Assembly (NCBI GenBank): GCA_905250025.1
Contig: CAJNOJ010000010.1
Coordinates: 248,001 to 312,000 of the forward strand
Origin: Adineta ricciae
Lineage: Eukaryota > Rotifera > Eurotatoria > Adinetida > Adinetidae
Direction of reading: 5' to 3'
Length of the DNA: 64,000 bases
In this document: positions 11,319 to 26,141 of the stretch, in pieces
Layout of the letters: each line of letters opens with the position of its first letter
How positions within the stretch are numbered: the stretch's first letter is position 1
The notes under the pieces: generated by a model
Database searches by the model: none
Seen by the model: the letters and a program-made list of their open reading frames with translations, nothing else
Told to the model about the DNA's origin: nothing
Made by a program: the position numbers and the translations under genes

Positions 11319-13637
11319 ATGGCTCGAAGCGAAACATCGAATTTTAGCCATCCATCTTCAATTACCGGTCTGGCTTCGACAATAACGGCACGTCCAACAC
11401 TAAATCAAACAAATCTTTCCAAAGATCCCAATCAGCTCAGTGATAATATCAAAAATGAATTTCTTTCACGTGAAGGCACTTATAAAATCTCTTCATTCAT
11501 TGATAATCTCGGTAAATCGAATAGCAATACATGTTTAAACGAACCGGTTAAAATAACATTGATGACACGCTTACAACCGCTGAATGGTTGTAATAGTGAA
11601 ACAAGTTCAATGAACTCTTCGTCAACACTCAATAACAACCGACAATCAAATACACCGAGTCTAGAAAATCAACCGAATGAACAACAATATTTCGAAATGA
11701 AACAGTCAGCATTTTCCAATGGCGTCGAAACAAGTCAACAGAATGGAAATATGATCAGTACACAATTGTTAACATTCAATATTGGTAGAGAGTTGATCAT
11801 GTATGAATTTACCGATTCAACACAAGTAAGTTTTATTCAAAGAGATCGAATCTGAAAGTTGTCTTTGATTTCAGTCAAATTTCAATGAGCCGATTGATCA
11901 TCGTATTTACAAGCAAAATCATCAACCGACATGCCATGACGTGATGCAGATTTCGGATACGAACGCATTGCATGTTCTTGTAGGCTTTTCGAAAGGACAA
12001 ATTCAGTATATAAATATGCAAACAAAAGAACAGAAAGTTTTCAACGAAGCTGTAAGTTCTTTTGAGCAAGATAAAAGTGGAAACATTGGTTTTATCTAGA
12101 GTTATTTGGATAAAACTAAAGTGACGTGTATCAAATGGTTAACTTCGCCTCGAACACATTTTGCTGTATCGTATTCGAGCGGAAACATGTATGTTTTTGA
12201 TGAGCAACTTAACCATCAACGCGATGCAAATATCCAAGCAACTTATACAACCATAAAAGACGACGAAAAGAATTTTGTAATATCATATTTAAAGGTTCGA
12301 AAAGATCATTGCAATCATATCGTGTTTATTCGTGAACTTTTTTTCTACAGAATAAATCGAAGAACGCACGGAATCCGGTGTCTCGATGGTCAATTGGAAA
12401 TGGGAGTATCAATGAATTTGCCTTTTCTCCTGATCGTGTTCTCCTTGCTATTGTTTCTCAAGATGGATTTCTGCGAATTTTCAATTATGAAAAGATGGAA
12501 CTAGTTACTTACATGAAAAGTTACTTCGGTGGTCTTCTCTGTGTAAGTTCAGTCAAATGCTTCGCCCGAAATATTTTCCATTTTTGATTTCAGGTGTGTT
12601 GGTCTCCCGATGGAAAATATCTTGCAACCGGTGGTGAAGATGACTTCATGACATTATTTTCTCTCGATCCCGAAGAATATTCTGCTCGTGTGTTATGTCG
12701 TGGTCATGGTCATACATCTTGGATAAGTGCGATTTCATTCGATCCATATATGAATGAGAAAAATTATTATTCGTCTTTCAACCAACGACAATCGTCGTTG
12801 TCATTAAATGATAATGACGAGAAGGATTCACTGAAAAAATCAGCTTCGTGTTCACGAAGTAGTTCATCGTGTTTTGATACGAATATTCCATCGTTATTCT
12901 ATCGCATTGCATCTGTTGGACAGGATAACCGTTTGTGTTTTTGGGATATAACGGAAGATATTCTCCGAATTAATCAAACTCTTTCAAAAACTAGCAATAA
13001 TAGCCTATCAAAACGTCATTCTTCGAATTATCCAGTTTTGTCCAATGGCTATTCGTCGTTCTTATCAGATACAACGCCCATCTCATCAACTAATTCATCA
13101 TTACCTACAACCAAATCTTCATTTTCATCCTTAACAGCACGTTTATCATTTGCACGAAATTCCAACAAAGTTCACAAATCCATCGATGAAACATCCAATA
13201 CTTCCTTGACAGCGCTTAGCAATGGTTCATCAAAGAAAACACGTCGACTACCACTCCTTTCACATACGATGAGTACTTCAAAGTCCACAGGATCATCGTC
13301 ATTTATATCGACAAACGCATCTGTCTCCAACGACTCAAATTATGGTTCGTTATCAACGATCTCGACAAATAGTACTGCATCACGTCGAACGAATTTCGAT
13401 CTAACCAAAAGCACATTTGGTACTCATCTATGTCCACGATTGGATGAAGTCCAAATCATCGAACCTGTCGTCACTGAAATCATTTCTAATGAACGTTTAA
13501 ATGGGATTTATTTTGACGAAAATTGTTTTTTCACTTCATCTCAAGACGGAATTATAACCATTTGGGGAAAACCACACGAAATCCAGCAAACTAGCGCGGT
13601 ACATATAAACTCTCCAACCGATTATATCACATGCTAA
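11319..13637 (+). CDS. WDR20: WD repeat protein 20 homologue (USP12/USP46 activator)
   Basis: Five exons, 11319-11825, 11875-12051, 12100-12294, 12351-12542 and 12594-13637, all phase 0, give 704 residues. WDR20 binds and activates the deubiquitinases USP12 and USP46. Diagnostic stretches match the vertebrate protein closely: FLSREGTYKI, FNIGREL, IDHRIYKQNHQPTCHD, DKTKVTCIKW, SSGNMYVF, GSINEFAFSPDR, VSQDGFLRIFNYEKMEL, MKSYFGGLLCVCWSPDGKY, GGEDDFMTLF, RGHGHTSWISAISFDPY. The last blades (RIASVGQDNRLCFWDITEDI and FFTSSQDGIITIWGKP) are separated by about 170 residues of Ser/Asn/Thr-rich insert, as in the family but different in sequence. The N-terminus has an extra disordered region of about 45 residues before the first conserved motif. 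The ATG at 11319 is the first in frame. Confidence 0.95.
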
Positions 13638-14312
13638 TCTATCATTAGTAGAAGTAGCATCACGAGAAATTCTTAATCATAATCTTTTACTTTATCGTGA
13701 ATAGTTCTATTTGTGGAATGTAGTTAGAAAAGAAGATAATAATTTGACTTTGTACCGTGAGAGCATATTTTATGGTTCGAAAGTAAATCCTCAGTTAAAA
13801 ATAAGCTATCTTCTTTTTTTAGATCAATCAACAAACAATTTTAGTCAACAGTAATTCTCACCATTCAACAATACTTCAACGATTATAATGCATCGTTCAA
13901 TAATTGACATTGTACATAAATGATTCACAATTTCTCTTTCTCCATAGGATCTGTTCTATTGAAATTTTCATGTCCGGTGACCTATCTCCTGTCGTTTTCC
14001 TGCAAACCAAAAACTTTTTATTGAAGAAAAGCAAAACCGTCTTTGTACATACATATTCAATGTGTGATTTTGTTTCTCAATGTTTTGACTTTGTTCACAC
14101 CATGTGTATCTTGTTGCTATTTAGTTTCTTTCTTAAAATATGTCCGTGTGCTTGTTGTTCAAAACAGAAGAATCCGATTTAAGATAAATATTTCAATATA
14201 TCTTGATGTCTTACCGAATGAGAACTTCGTTTCTTTCATAATTACTATATGAGAATCGATTGATACAGAAAAAAAAACGGCACTAACATACACACAATGG
14301 TTTTCACTTTAG
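13638..14312. other. Intergenic, 675 bp
   Basis: 3' flank of WDR20 and 5' flank of the next gene. Open frames at 13904-14182 and 14043-14252 overlap in different frames and have no splice support. The base just before the ATG at 14313 is an acceptor-like TTTAG, so a 5' exon or UTR intron of the DALRD3 homologue may be hidden here. Confidence 0.4.
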
Positions 14313-15912
14313 ATGAGTTACTTATTTGTGATTTGGTTAGGTGAGAAACCAATTGAAAAAGTCTTTACATCATTCCGCATTCTTCTCTGGTCGAATGTAT
14401 TGAAGAAACTTGCTTATTCAACGAAAAGTTCATTTCTAATGATGTTCGATTCTGATATGAATCGTTCATTTGTTGAACTCATTCAGAAACTCAACCTAAT
14501 GAATGACAATGAAGAGCAAAGTTTCCTACAAATATCAACGAATGATCAACAACAAACTTTTGAAAATCTTCTTAAAAGTTCACCATTCATTTCGTTTGAC
14601 AGTGAAAATCGAATGATGATCAATATCGAACATGTTGAATCAGATTACTTAGTGAAGTCTTCGAATGAAAGTTCAAGTAAATGAATACATACACATCATG
14701 AGTTTGACAGATATTTGTGTGTTTAGTTCGAATACCAGATGATCCTCGTCTGTTTGATAAATTATCTTCACTTGAACAAGTTTTAGAGAAATGTCAACAA
14801 ACTGAACTGAAGATTATTCATTTTTGTGATTTTCAGTCTCAATATCAATGTGAACTGTTTGTTATACTATTCAGAATCATCTATTCTAAATATATTCATT
14901 TGAAACAAGTCTGCAAGCATTTGTTTCTCTTTGAGCGAATGGTGAATCTCTAATTTTTAGTCGTTTCTCACATTAGCACCTGCTGTACTTGGTGATGATC
15001 GACCATCGACTAACTACAATGATTTATCTTTTGAAACATACATGAAGTAAGTAATGAGCCGTCTATATTCACCCTAAAGATCAATTCATTTGAGAGAAGT
15101 GTTGGCAAATGTAGTCAATGAACGAACATCATCGAGCTCGTCGATTCCAATGGCGATGTTTAAATTACAACTGATGTGTCGAAAACCAAATTCAATTGTA
15201 GAGAAAGACAAAATTTCATTTCTGATGTATATCATGTTTTACTTTAGGTTCATCTACGATCCAATATCGAAACTAATCATGACATGTTATTTCTTCTATA
15301 CACGGGCGCACGGTTGGTTTCTATTTTGAATACATTCGATACGAAATACCAAAATGGTAGGCGTTTTCCGTCTTCTGTTTGAATGAAATGAAAGACGAGT
15401 GCATGATAGGATTGTATCCAGCTCGCGAACTATTCGAAACTGAGTTGGGACAGATGTTAACAAGCAAAGTAATCGATCGAATAGAAGAGTTGAATGAACT
15501 TTCGTTTGTCAATAGGATGAACAAGAATTCTTGAAATGGACTGATTCATTTGAATCTCGTTTTCTTGTCGTTTCAATTCATGATGGAAACAGACTGCAAA
15601 TTAATCTTGATAAAGTAAATCTTGGAAAACAAGTTTCACTCAGAATTTTACTATTTTATCATAGATTTTCCAAGAACTCGTTCTATTCTCCCGACGTTTA
15701 AGTCCATATTACTCAAAAGTTCGAATTCTAACCGTAAATAAGAAACGTTGAAATTGCAAAATCGATTTGCGAACTTTTCATTTTTCTTCTAGGAAAATCA
15801 AAGTCATCTCCATCAGATAATGTTTGCTCGTTTGGAATTAATCGAACGCATTGTTACACTCTTTCGACGAACATTATCACTTGTTTCTATTTGTTTAATT
15901 GAACGCATGTGA
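14313..15912 (+). CDS. DALRD3: DALR anticodon-binding domain-containing protein 3 homologue
   Basis: Nine exons (14313-14676, 14727-14908, 14961-15046, 15095-15197, 15248-15356, 15410-15468, 15516-15614, 15665-15733, 15793-15912) keep phase and give 396 residues. The C-terminal half is a DALR anticodon-binding helical bundle like that of arginyl-tRNA synthetase: HDMLFLLYTGARLVSILN, QNGLYPARELF, then SRRLSPYYSKVRIL and LHQIMFARLELIERIVTLFR. In mammals DALRD3 binds tRNA-Arg and partners METTL2 for m3C32 modification. No HIGH or KMSKS synthetase motif is present, as expected for this non-catalytic protein. It is shorter than human DALRD3 (about 540), and the N-terminal third is poorly conserved. 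The start follows a splice-acceptor-like AG directly, so an upstream exon may be missing from this model. One donor (14909) is an unusual GTCTGC. Confidence 0.82.
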
Positions 15913-16438
15913 ACGCTTGTTTTTTCTTTCGATAATAAAACCATTTTTCTTCAATTAAATGAATTTCGATAAATGTAAAGCAATATTCATAAGAAAGACT
16001 TTTGTTCGTTCTCGAAGATTCCTCACAAAAGTATATCGGAGGTCAACATGAAAATTTTCGACGTCATTATCTTCCATCGTTTGTGTTCTTTCAACAATAG
16101 ACGTCTTTGCACTGGTGAATTGTCAAATAGAAGACGAAGATTGCATTAGTATAATCACATTCTACACAGCTGAGCGAACACCTAGAAAAGATGTTTCCTT
16201 TCTTTCGACTATGTTATATGTATATCGATCTCGTTCGTCTTTATCTTTCTGTTTAACTATGTCTGTATATAAATAGGCGTTTCATGCTTTCCTTCGTCAA
16301 CATCGTTAAACGGACAACAACGACGACATTTGTGTACATATTATCAAGGGTTTGTTTTGGTACCCAATCGTTCTAACTTATTCAAGCAAGAATTTGATTT
16401 TATTTGTTTATTGAAAATAAAAAATATTTCAAAAAAAA
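15913..16438. other. Intergenic, 526 bp
   Basis: 3' flank of the DALRD3 homologue and promoter plus leader of the NHL gene. A TATA-like TATATAAATAGG lies near 16264, about 175 bp before the start codon at 16439. No coding chain was found. Confidence 0.4.
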
Positions 16439-17854
16439 ATGCTAAGCAATTCGTTTGGAATATCACGAAAACGACCATTAGGAACATCGGACCAAGAAAA
16501 CGTCTGGCCATCACTTTTAGGAATAGATGTGTGAGTAGATAATAAACGAATTCGTTTTTGTTTGAATCCTTGTTTTCTTCTATTAGAAATGATTTCGGTG
16601 TAGCAGTCAAACAACCACGCCTTGCGTTAGAATCAGTGACGAATGCTCATCATTTATTTAATACAAATGAAAATATTCGTAAGTAAAATTTCATTCGGAA
16701 CGATGACCTTCGCAAGGAATAGGTTAACGAGTAAACTCACACACGTCCTACAATTCTATTTTAGTACCATATTCATCTCCAGATTTTTTTGCGTTAAAAC
16801 CAGTAGACAGTAAGTTCTGACACACAATGTTTGCTTGATGTTCAGTAAATGAATTTTGGTTTATTATAGCATGGTCTTCACTCGACTTAGACCGCGTTCA
16901 TCTTACTCCAACACAAGAATCTCGAACGACCAGTAAGACTATAATGAATAATCAATGGTATTTTAATGATTGTGCTTGGTTTTAGGTGTAGTTCATTCCG
17001 AAACTCGTTATAAGAATGGTTCATTTCGTCAAGTTTTGAAATGGATTCGGTCTTTAGGTCAATATGGTGATGGTAACAATGCTTTCAGAGAACCAAACAG
17101 TCTTGCATGGCTTGAATCAGGCAAAATAGCTGTTGTCGACACCAACGCTCATTGTATCAAAGTCTTCCACAGCGAAACAGGTCAATTCGAATATTCGTTT
17201 GGTCGTGGACGAACACTCGGATGTCAAAATCTTCTCTATCCCTACCGAATTGCTGTTGTACCTGGTGGAAGTGATCAACTCGTTGTCATTCAACGTCATC
17301 CACGACCACAAATTCATGTGTTCAGTGCTCAAGGTGAATTCATTCGTCGATTCGGTCAACATCTCGAAAAACCTCGTGCACTAACAGTTGATCAATCACA
17401 TCGTATCATCGTCATCGAATCACAAGTTCAAAAACTACATATCTTCTCTCTCGATGGCAAAGTTCTTTCGTTATTTCACTTGAATGCTCAACTACAATTT
17501 CCCACATCGATCTGTTCAAACAACTACGAAATCTTCATCTCCGATAATCATCTGCACACAGTCAAAGTGTTCTCTTACAGTGGCCAACTGATTCGAGAAA
17601 TCAAAGAATCGAATTATATAACATATCCAACAAATATCAAGTTGAACTCGAAAGGACAATTGATCACGATTGATAATCATCAAGGATTGAACATCACCGT
17701 TTATGATGAATATGATCAAAAGAAGCGTTTAGGTGCATATACTGCTCGTATTTGTCACTCTCAAATTCTTGATGTTGCGATTGAACCAAATCAAAATATT
17801 CTTCATTTGGCATCGAAGGATTATCGTGTTTATACTTATCAACTTCCGTTGTAA
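16439..17854 (+). CDS. NHL-repeat protein of the Brat/TRIM-NHL group, without RING, B-box or coiled coil
   Basis: Exons 16439-16530, 16587-16678, 16765-16809, 16870-16932 and 16986-17854 give 386 residues. The first 105 or so are disordered (MLSNSFGISRKRPLGTS...). The rest is a six-bladed NHL propeller: FREPNSLAWLESGKIAVVDT, NLLYPYRIAVVPG, QIHVFSAQGEFIRRFG, KPRALTVDQSHRIIVIES, LQFPTSICSNNYEIFISDN, HTVKVFSYSGQLIREI, SQILDVAIEPNQ, LHLASKDYRVYTYQLPL. Motif order and the closing ASKDYR.Y strand match Drosophila Brat and its relatives. There the propeller binds RNA (and Pumilio/Nanos complexes) to repress translation. Brat itself has B-boxes and a coiled coil; here they are absent and the short 5' exons leave no room for them. 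RNA-binding repression is therefore inferred from the propeller alone. Confidence 0.85.
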
Positions 17855-18243
17855 ATAGATGAAATATCTCTCAATTATTATTATTATTATTATTTTTACA
17901 ATACTTTCTGTGTTTAGTCTACTTTGCCGTTCGGTAGTTGTTCAAATTTATCTAGTTAATGTTAAAAGTTTTTCTTTCTCAGTTTTTTTTAAAATATATA
18001 CAAATTATTTTTAATTGAATTACTCTATAGCGTCATCTGCGATGAGCAACATCATTTTCTGATTGGTCATTGATATACTCGACGATGGTTGGTCGAGATA
18101 CAAAATCTCATTCAATCGTGTCTATATTGCGATTGATGAGTTGAGTAGTTGTTTATTAGAATGATTTCATTGACCTTGGCTTGTTTACAAATATAAAGAA
18201 ATCAATCAATCGGAAATCAATGGATCTAACCTTACCCTTTCAG
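17855..18243. other. Intergenic, 389 bp
   Basis: Starts with a short (ATT)n run at 17876-17895 in the 3' flank of the NHL gene. The rest is the 5' flank of SEL1L with no coding signal. Confidence 0.5.
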
Positions 18244-20999
<2,756 letters not shown>

Positions 21000-21207
21000 A
21001 CAGTTGAAATTTTCATACAGTGATATTTATTTGTTACTAGATGTTCTTTTTTTTCGTTTTATTTCAAAATATCTGTTAATATTTTTTTGTTCTCTTGGGT
21101 TGTATGTCAGTACAAAACAAAAGATGTTGTTTAACGAAACATCTCTTCTCGTCTGGTTATCATCCATTTCTTTCCACACCAATCATAGCATTTTGTTTTG
21201 CTTCTAG

Positions 21208-21930
21208 ATGCTGTTGTCTGATACACTGTTGCTTCCAATATGCGTCTCGCAGGAAATCATCGCAATTCTCATTATTCTACTTTCTTCTGCATTCTCACCA
21301 GTATGGACTCATAATTCGTCGTTATATACTGTTTCGTCACAAAGTGCACCTTATTGCTCATTTTTCTCCAATCGTGCACCAAGTCCTCAGCCAGCATTGA
21401 CAAACTGTACATGGTTTCAAGAGAATAGTTGTTGTCGAGAAAATGAAGTTCGTCATATTTTCTCTCAGGTGCGTAAAAATTGACTTCCAGTCAGCGGTTT
21501 GACGAGCGTTGTTTACGTTTAGGTACGTCCATTAATTGGCTCTTCGGCTGAATGCAGTCAATTTCTAAATATTTTAATGTGTTATGTATGTTCTCCATTG
21601 CAATATCATTTTTATCGCAGTGAACGCTTACATGTATGTTCATCCTATTGTGATCGAATGTATAAAGCATGCGCAACAGCATTGATGAAAGGGATACCTG
21701 TGGGTGAATTATATGCAAACGGACGAGAGTTTTGTCTTTCACGTCGTTTTGAGATCAGCGACATCAGTAACTCTTCGTCTTGTTTCTCCGATGATTACGG
21801 CAGTGTTACAACGAAGCAGATCAAAAATAGCAATAGCAATCTCAGTTCAACGAACATTGAACGACCTAGTATGATAAATATGTTTCTAGTCATATGTCTA
21901 GCAGCAATGCTTAGTTTTATTCTCTGTTGA
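21208..21930 (+). CDS. Folate-receptor-like cysteine-rich GPI-anchored protein
   Basis: Two exons, 21208-21468 and 21523-21930, code for 222 residues. There is an N-terminal hydrophobic signal (IIAILIILLSSAFSP) and a Cys-rich domain with the pattern YCSFFSNRAPSP, NCTWFQENSCCRENEV, MCYVCSPLQYHFY, LHVCSSYCDRMYKAC and NGREFC. This is the layout of the folate_rec family (folate receptor, riboflavin-binding protein, HHIP N-terminal and many invertebrate members). A Ser/Asn-rich linker leads to a C-terminal hydrophobic tail (INMFLVICLAAMLSFILC) typical of a GPI signal. NCT is a glycosylation site. Folate or vitamin binding is not implied: ligand residues cannot be judged from this. An acceptor-like TTCTAG abuts the ATG, so a 5' UTR intron is likely. 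The gene starts 208 bp after SEL1L. Confidence 0.8.
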
Positions 21931-22349
21931 TATACGAAATAGACGTCAATTGTCTTCCTTTGTCAATTTTATTTATTACTATTGTTTGGTATTGTGTCAT
22001 ACGTATATTTATTCATATATTTCGAGTCAGTATTATTTTTCTGAGAAACAAAAGAAAAACCTGGAATGTCAAACGGAAACAAGTTTTGTATTTATATTGA
22101 TTAATACAATATCGTCATTTGTCATACAAATTTTCAGTGATTTATTATTGATTAAAATACATCATAACAGCGTATGTCGATATGGTTCAAGTTCATGATT
22201 TCAGAAAAATGAGAATACGATTATTGTACTTTACTCGCACAACTCGACTTGGTGTCAGAGCTGCATTTTTTAGAATAGTTTCTCTTGAGTATCTGGACTT
22301 TGACTAGCTCTGTCAACTGATTACATGAAAACTCACGTATTTTATCAGT
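21931..22349. other. Convergent 3' flank, 419 bp
   Basis: Between the stop of the folate-receptor-like gene (plus) and the stop of the unknown minus-strand gene. AT-rich, no coding chain; expected to carry both polyadenylation regions. Confidence 0.5.
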
Positions 22350-23798
22350 TTATGAAGATTGTTGTAATTTTTTACGTTTAGAAGCTCCGTTCGTTTGCTC
22401 ACGAGCTAAAGGAATCGATCATAGCTGTATTATCTGATTAATTTCCATACGATTTTACTTACTGGCAGAAGTTGCACTTGATATACATTGATCACAAGCT
22501 CTGTTCTCTCGAACAAGAACACATCCAACATGGTATATATCACTTTGAAAATCTAAACCATCAGTTGTTTTGTCCGACAAGCTAATCTCGTTGTTCAATG
22601 CAGGAAATATTCGTAGCCGACGTTCCCGGTGTTTATTTAAACCTGGAATATTACACACTTTCAGACGAAGTCTACAATGGAAATTAAAAAAAATTTAACA
22701 AATCCATTCCAAATCAAAGGACATACACATATTTGCCATTTCGGAGATCATCTTGTTGCAATTGAACAGTATATGGATTCTCCAATTCAGTGGCATCATT
22801 CTCTGAAGAGTTTGGATGGTGATGAAAGATGCTTTTGGATGCGTGTAGATAATGAATGCCATTATTGTCCGGCTGAGTTAATATATAAACACGAATACGC
22901 CAATCGAAACCAAGGTCATCCGGTGGAATTTGAAACTAAGTTCATAAAAATAAAATAATTATATCATCAGAGAAGAGTGTTTTACATGTAGAGTTGGTTT
23001 TTCGTCCGATTTGTCTCGCAAAAGAGTACCCGCAACGGATGTCGTCTTCCTAATACAAATCGTCATAAACAGATTATATGCAACAAATAGAACAGCTTAC
23101 GTGTTAGCACTTTTGCGTAGCATTTCACGTTCAAATTGTGCTCGTTGGGTTTCAGCAAGACGTTGTTCAAAACAAAAGCTATATCTATGTTCCACTGTGT
23201 TTTCATTATCGTGCCAAGATATACATCGAGGTACAGTAGGTTCTATGGGACTTTCTAAATTATCAAATTTATTGACAAAATCACGATGATGCATTTAATA
23301 TACTTGGTGGAACAGTAATCGCTTGATCATTGTTCGAAGATAACGAATTGTCAGTCGGAATTAGTTGTGTAGCATCATTGTCTTGTTGATAAGTATATGT
23401 ATCTTCAACAGTAGATTCATGGATTGATTGATCTAGAAATTGACTAGGGCGATGAATAGAGAATGTAGTGAATCAAACTTACTATTGATTGGAATGGCTT
23501 TTGCTATAATTCTCAGAAACCTTCTTTTGTCAGACTTTAATGATGCTTGTGAAGATAACAACTCAGATAACATATTTTGAAATCCAGGCAAGACTTCAGG
23601 ATAAAGATCAAGGTAAGAACCAAATTTGTGATGATAAAACTGAATTTGATACTGTGAACGAATTATCATTTCGTTTGTTTGATAAATCTCAATAATTGCT
23701 TGTTCAATTGTTTGGATATTATCACTAGGCTTGATTTCAATCAATCTTGCCTGTTGATTCCACTGAACAACCATAGATATCAATTTATTATCTGTCAT
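22350..23798 (-). CDS. Unrecognised 378-aa protein with basic C-terminus
   Basis: Seven exons (23798-23483, 23432-23304, 23254-23101, 23049-22986, 22935-22727, 22671-22463, 22405-22350) join in phase. The N-terminal 70 residues (SMVVQWNQQARLIEIKPSDN ... YQIQFYHHKFGSYLDL) have the rhythm of a small ubiquitin-like or PB1/doublecortin-like fold. An acidic disordered linker follows, then a charged helix (FEQRLAETQRAQFEREMLRK). A beta-rich domain comes next (FDWRIRVYILTQPDNNGIHY ... GKYVLRLKVCNIPGLNKHRE), followed by a segment with CDQC. The protein ends with a KRKK stretch that could be a nuclear signal. I compared it mentally with Rel, p53, STAT, CP2 and T-box proteins and none fits. No function is proposed. 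It is convergent with the folate-receptor-like gene. Confidence 0.75.
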
Positions 23799-26141
23799 AA
23801 TTTATCAGGATAAATAATTAATAATTAAGTATCGCTTGTGCGGGTTAGATTTGATTAATAATCATTGCTTTTTTTCGTGTATTGTATACATATATATATA
23901 CCTTCAGTTGGAAATTTCTGCAGTTGGAAAGTACCAACTAGCAGAGGATGATGGTAGTTACATTCGAAAACTAAAAATAACACTATAGTAAATAATGATG
24001 AAAAGTAATCGGTATAATGTATATGAATATGACCCATGATATAGTAGGCAATAGTTCAGAACCTATTATGCAATATTTGTCATATTTGATTGATATAAGA
24101 TGAAATTTCATTCAATAATACATTATTAGGAACCAAGAGAGTAAATTTTACGTTTTAAATGACTCATATCACACATGATGACGATAAATGAGTCATGAGT
24201 GGAAAAAATGTTATTGACTTGGAGAACATATTCTGTTCGTTCTTACCGGTCCTTTTTGACTTGCTTAAAGGAAGAGGAAAAGCAGAGAAAGAATTGAATG
24301 AAATTGTGCGAGAGAAATATGAAATGAAAACACAACTATAATTTTCAATAGAAAAGCTTCGAGCACAGCGCAAACCTTTTGAATAGAAAAGTTTTTGTTT
24401 CTTTTGCCGCGATTTTTTCTAATGTAAAAAAAGAGAGCAAATTTTACTAGAGAATATGCTTATATTCTTTATTGTCTATTGTAATTGAATAGTATGTGGC
24501 CCATTCTGGGACCTATCGAATATAATCAAATACATCGATCGATAAATTTTCCGACGTACGTATCGACTCGAATAATTCACATTCCATGTACTTCACCTCT
24601 ATAGTTTTCAACATACACTTTTCAATTCTGTGAAATTTCATCCTCATCCTTCTGAGACAAAGATTCCGATAAGTGTCAATCCAACGTTCAAATATTTCGA
24701 TCCAATCTCATCCACATGTCTTATTATCTATAGCTTAGTACTACTTTTACTTTGTGCCTTGCCAATCCTTGCACTCAATGTTTATTTACGACAAGCTCTC
24801 ACTACATTCCAACAAACAAATCAACTGCACATTCATCGTTAATACATTAAGATTGTTATTTTTCTTTTCAGCAACTAATCTATGCAATAGAAAAACAAAG
24901 AAACATCTTTCTAAAAACCATCAGAAACTCCATCCAGTAGATATATGTCGCCTAATAAAGTAATTGTGATATGTCATCTGGTAGTTATATAAACGATTCA
25001 TTTCACAGAATAACTGTTACCATCAGCAATGGACGACAAAATTATCAGTGTTGATACTCGTCTCGGACCACATTGTCGGAACAGATACAAGTTCTTGTTG
25101 TTTCCCTTGATTATCTTTCGATGGCTGGATGAAGAGATAGAAAGAGAGAGAGAGAGAGAGAAAGAAGAGAAAAAATAGGACATGCACACATACACGTTCG
25201 TCATTCCTAGTCGAACATTCTCAGATTTAGAGAATAGGAATAAGCTTAGTAAAATTCCGTATGCGTCGAGAAGAAATTAACATTGTTGTGCGTATAGTAT
25301 ATTGGTTAAGTATGTGTCGTCAGCACGAATTCGTGACTAGATCTGAGAGACATCGAGTCGAGAAAGCACGACAAAGAAAGCCGATTAAAGAAGAAGAAAA
25401 AAAATAAGAAAAGAAGATTCATATTCATATCATTTCGGTTAATTCAGACGATCGTTTTGATAAGTAACGGTCGCGTTTTAGTTCAGATCATTTTTTTCAT
25501 TCGAGAAGTGTCCAAGCGTATGATTGTTATATCAACATCCTCCAATATGTCACATTTCTGGCTGTTGTTTCCTTATTGACATTTAAGAGGATAGTAAGAC
25601 AAAAAAAAAACAAGTTGTCCCATTTATCTCTCGACGTATCCAAAGCAGAGTATTATCCTCATGTTCTTATCAAGAAGTCAGCAAGACGATTATAGATCAT
25701 CAACAACAACAAAAAACATACACGCACACACACATTGGACCGACATGTTACTGTTGTCGTGCGGAGATTGTAGCTCTATCTCATTTCCTACTCTTCGACT
25801 TTAGAAAATCTTCTTTCTTCTTTATTGTGTTACCTTCGATTAACGCGACGTAGTAGATAAAAATCTCTCAGTCGACATTGACAATGGAAAAACGAGTGCT
25901 TTTCAGGAAACGATCATCATTCAAAAAGCTGAAGATAAGTAAACATGTATCTCTAGATGAACCATGATTTGTTTCAAGTAATACTTCGCATTTCTCTTCT
26001 CTCCATCTCCCTCCCTCTCTCTCTCTTTCTGATTGTTGATGTTTTGTCTATCTGCTTCTGCTTTTGCTTTTCTAGATTGTTTGATTACAATAGACGGATG
26101 TCGAATACATATGCCAATGTGTATGTCAACAATTTCGAAAA
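23799..26141. other. Intergenic, 2.3 kb, with simple repeats
   Basis: No exon chain. It contains a (GA)n microsatellite at about 25141-25163, a (CA)n-like run near 25720-25732 and a CT-rich tract at 26004-26026. A 70-codon open frame at 24630-24842 has one hydrophobic stretch (TCLIIYSLVLLLLCALPILA) but begins with GTG and is unsupported. Part of this stretch is presumably promoter and leader of the GPCR gene. Confidence 0.5.

Noticed and set aside
22677..22958. 93-codon plus-strand open frame
   Set aside because: Antisense shadow of the exon at 22935-22727, which is in phase with six others on the minus strand.
22350..23798. Possible Rel/NF-kB, p53 or STAT-like transcription factor
   Set aside because: The KYVLRLKVCNIPG segment superficially recalls p53-type beta strands, but zinc ligands, DNA-contact motifs and domain order of these families are absent.
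24630..24842. 70-codon frame with one hydrophobic segment
   Set aside because: GTG start, no conserved features, isolated in a 2.3-kb gene-free stretch; mentioned only in the intergenic entry.
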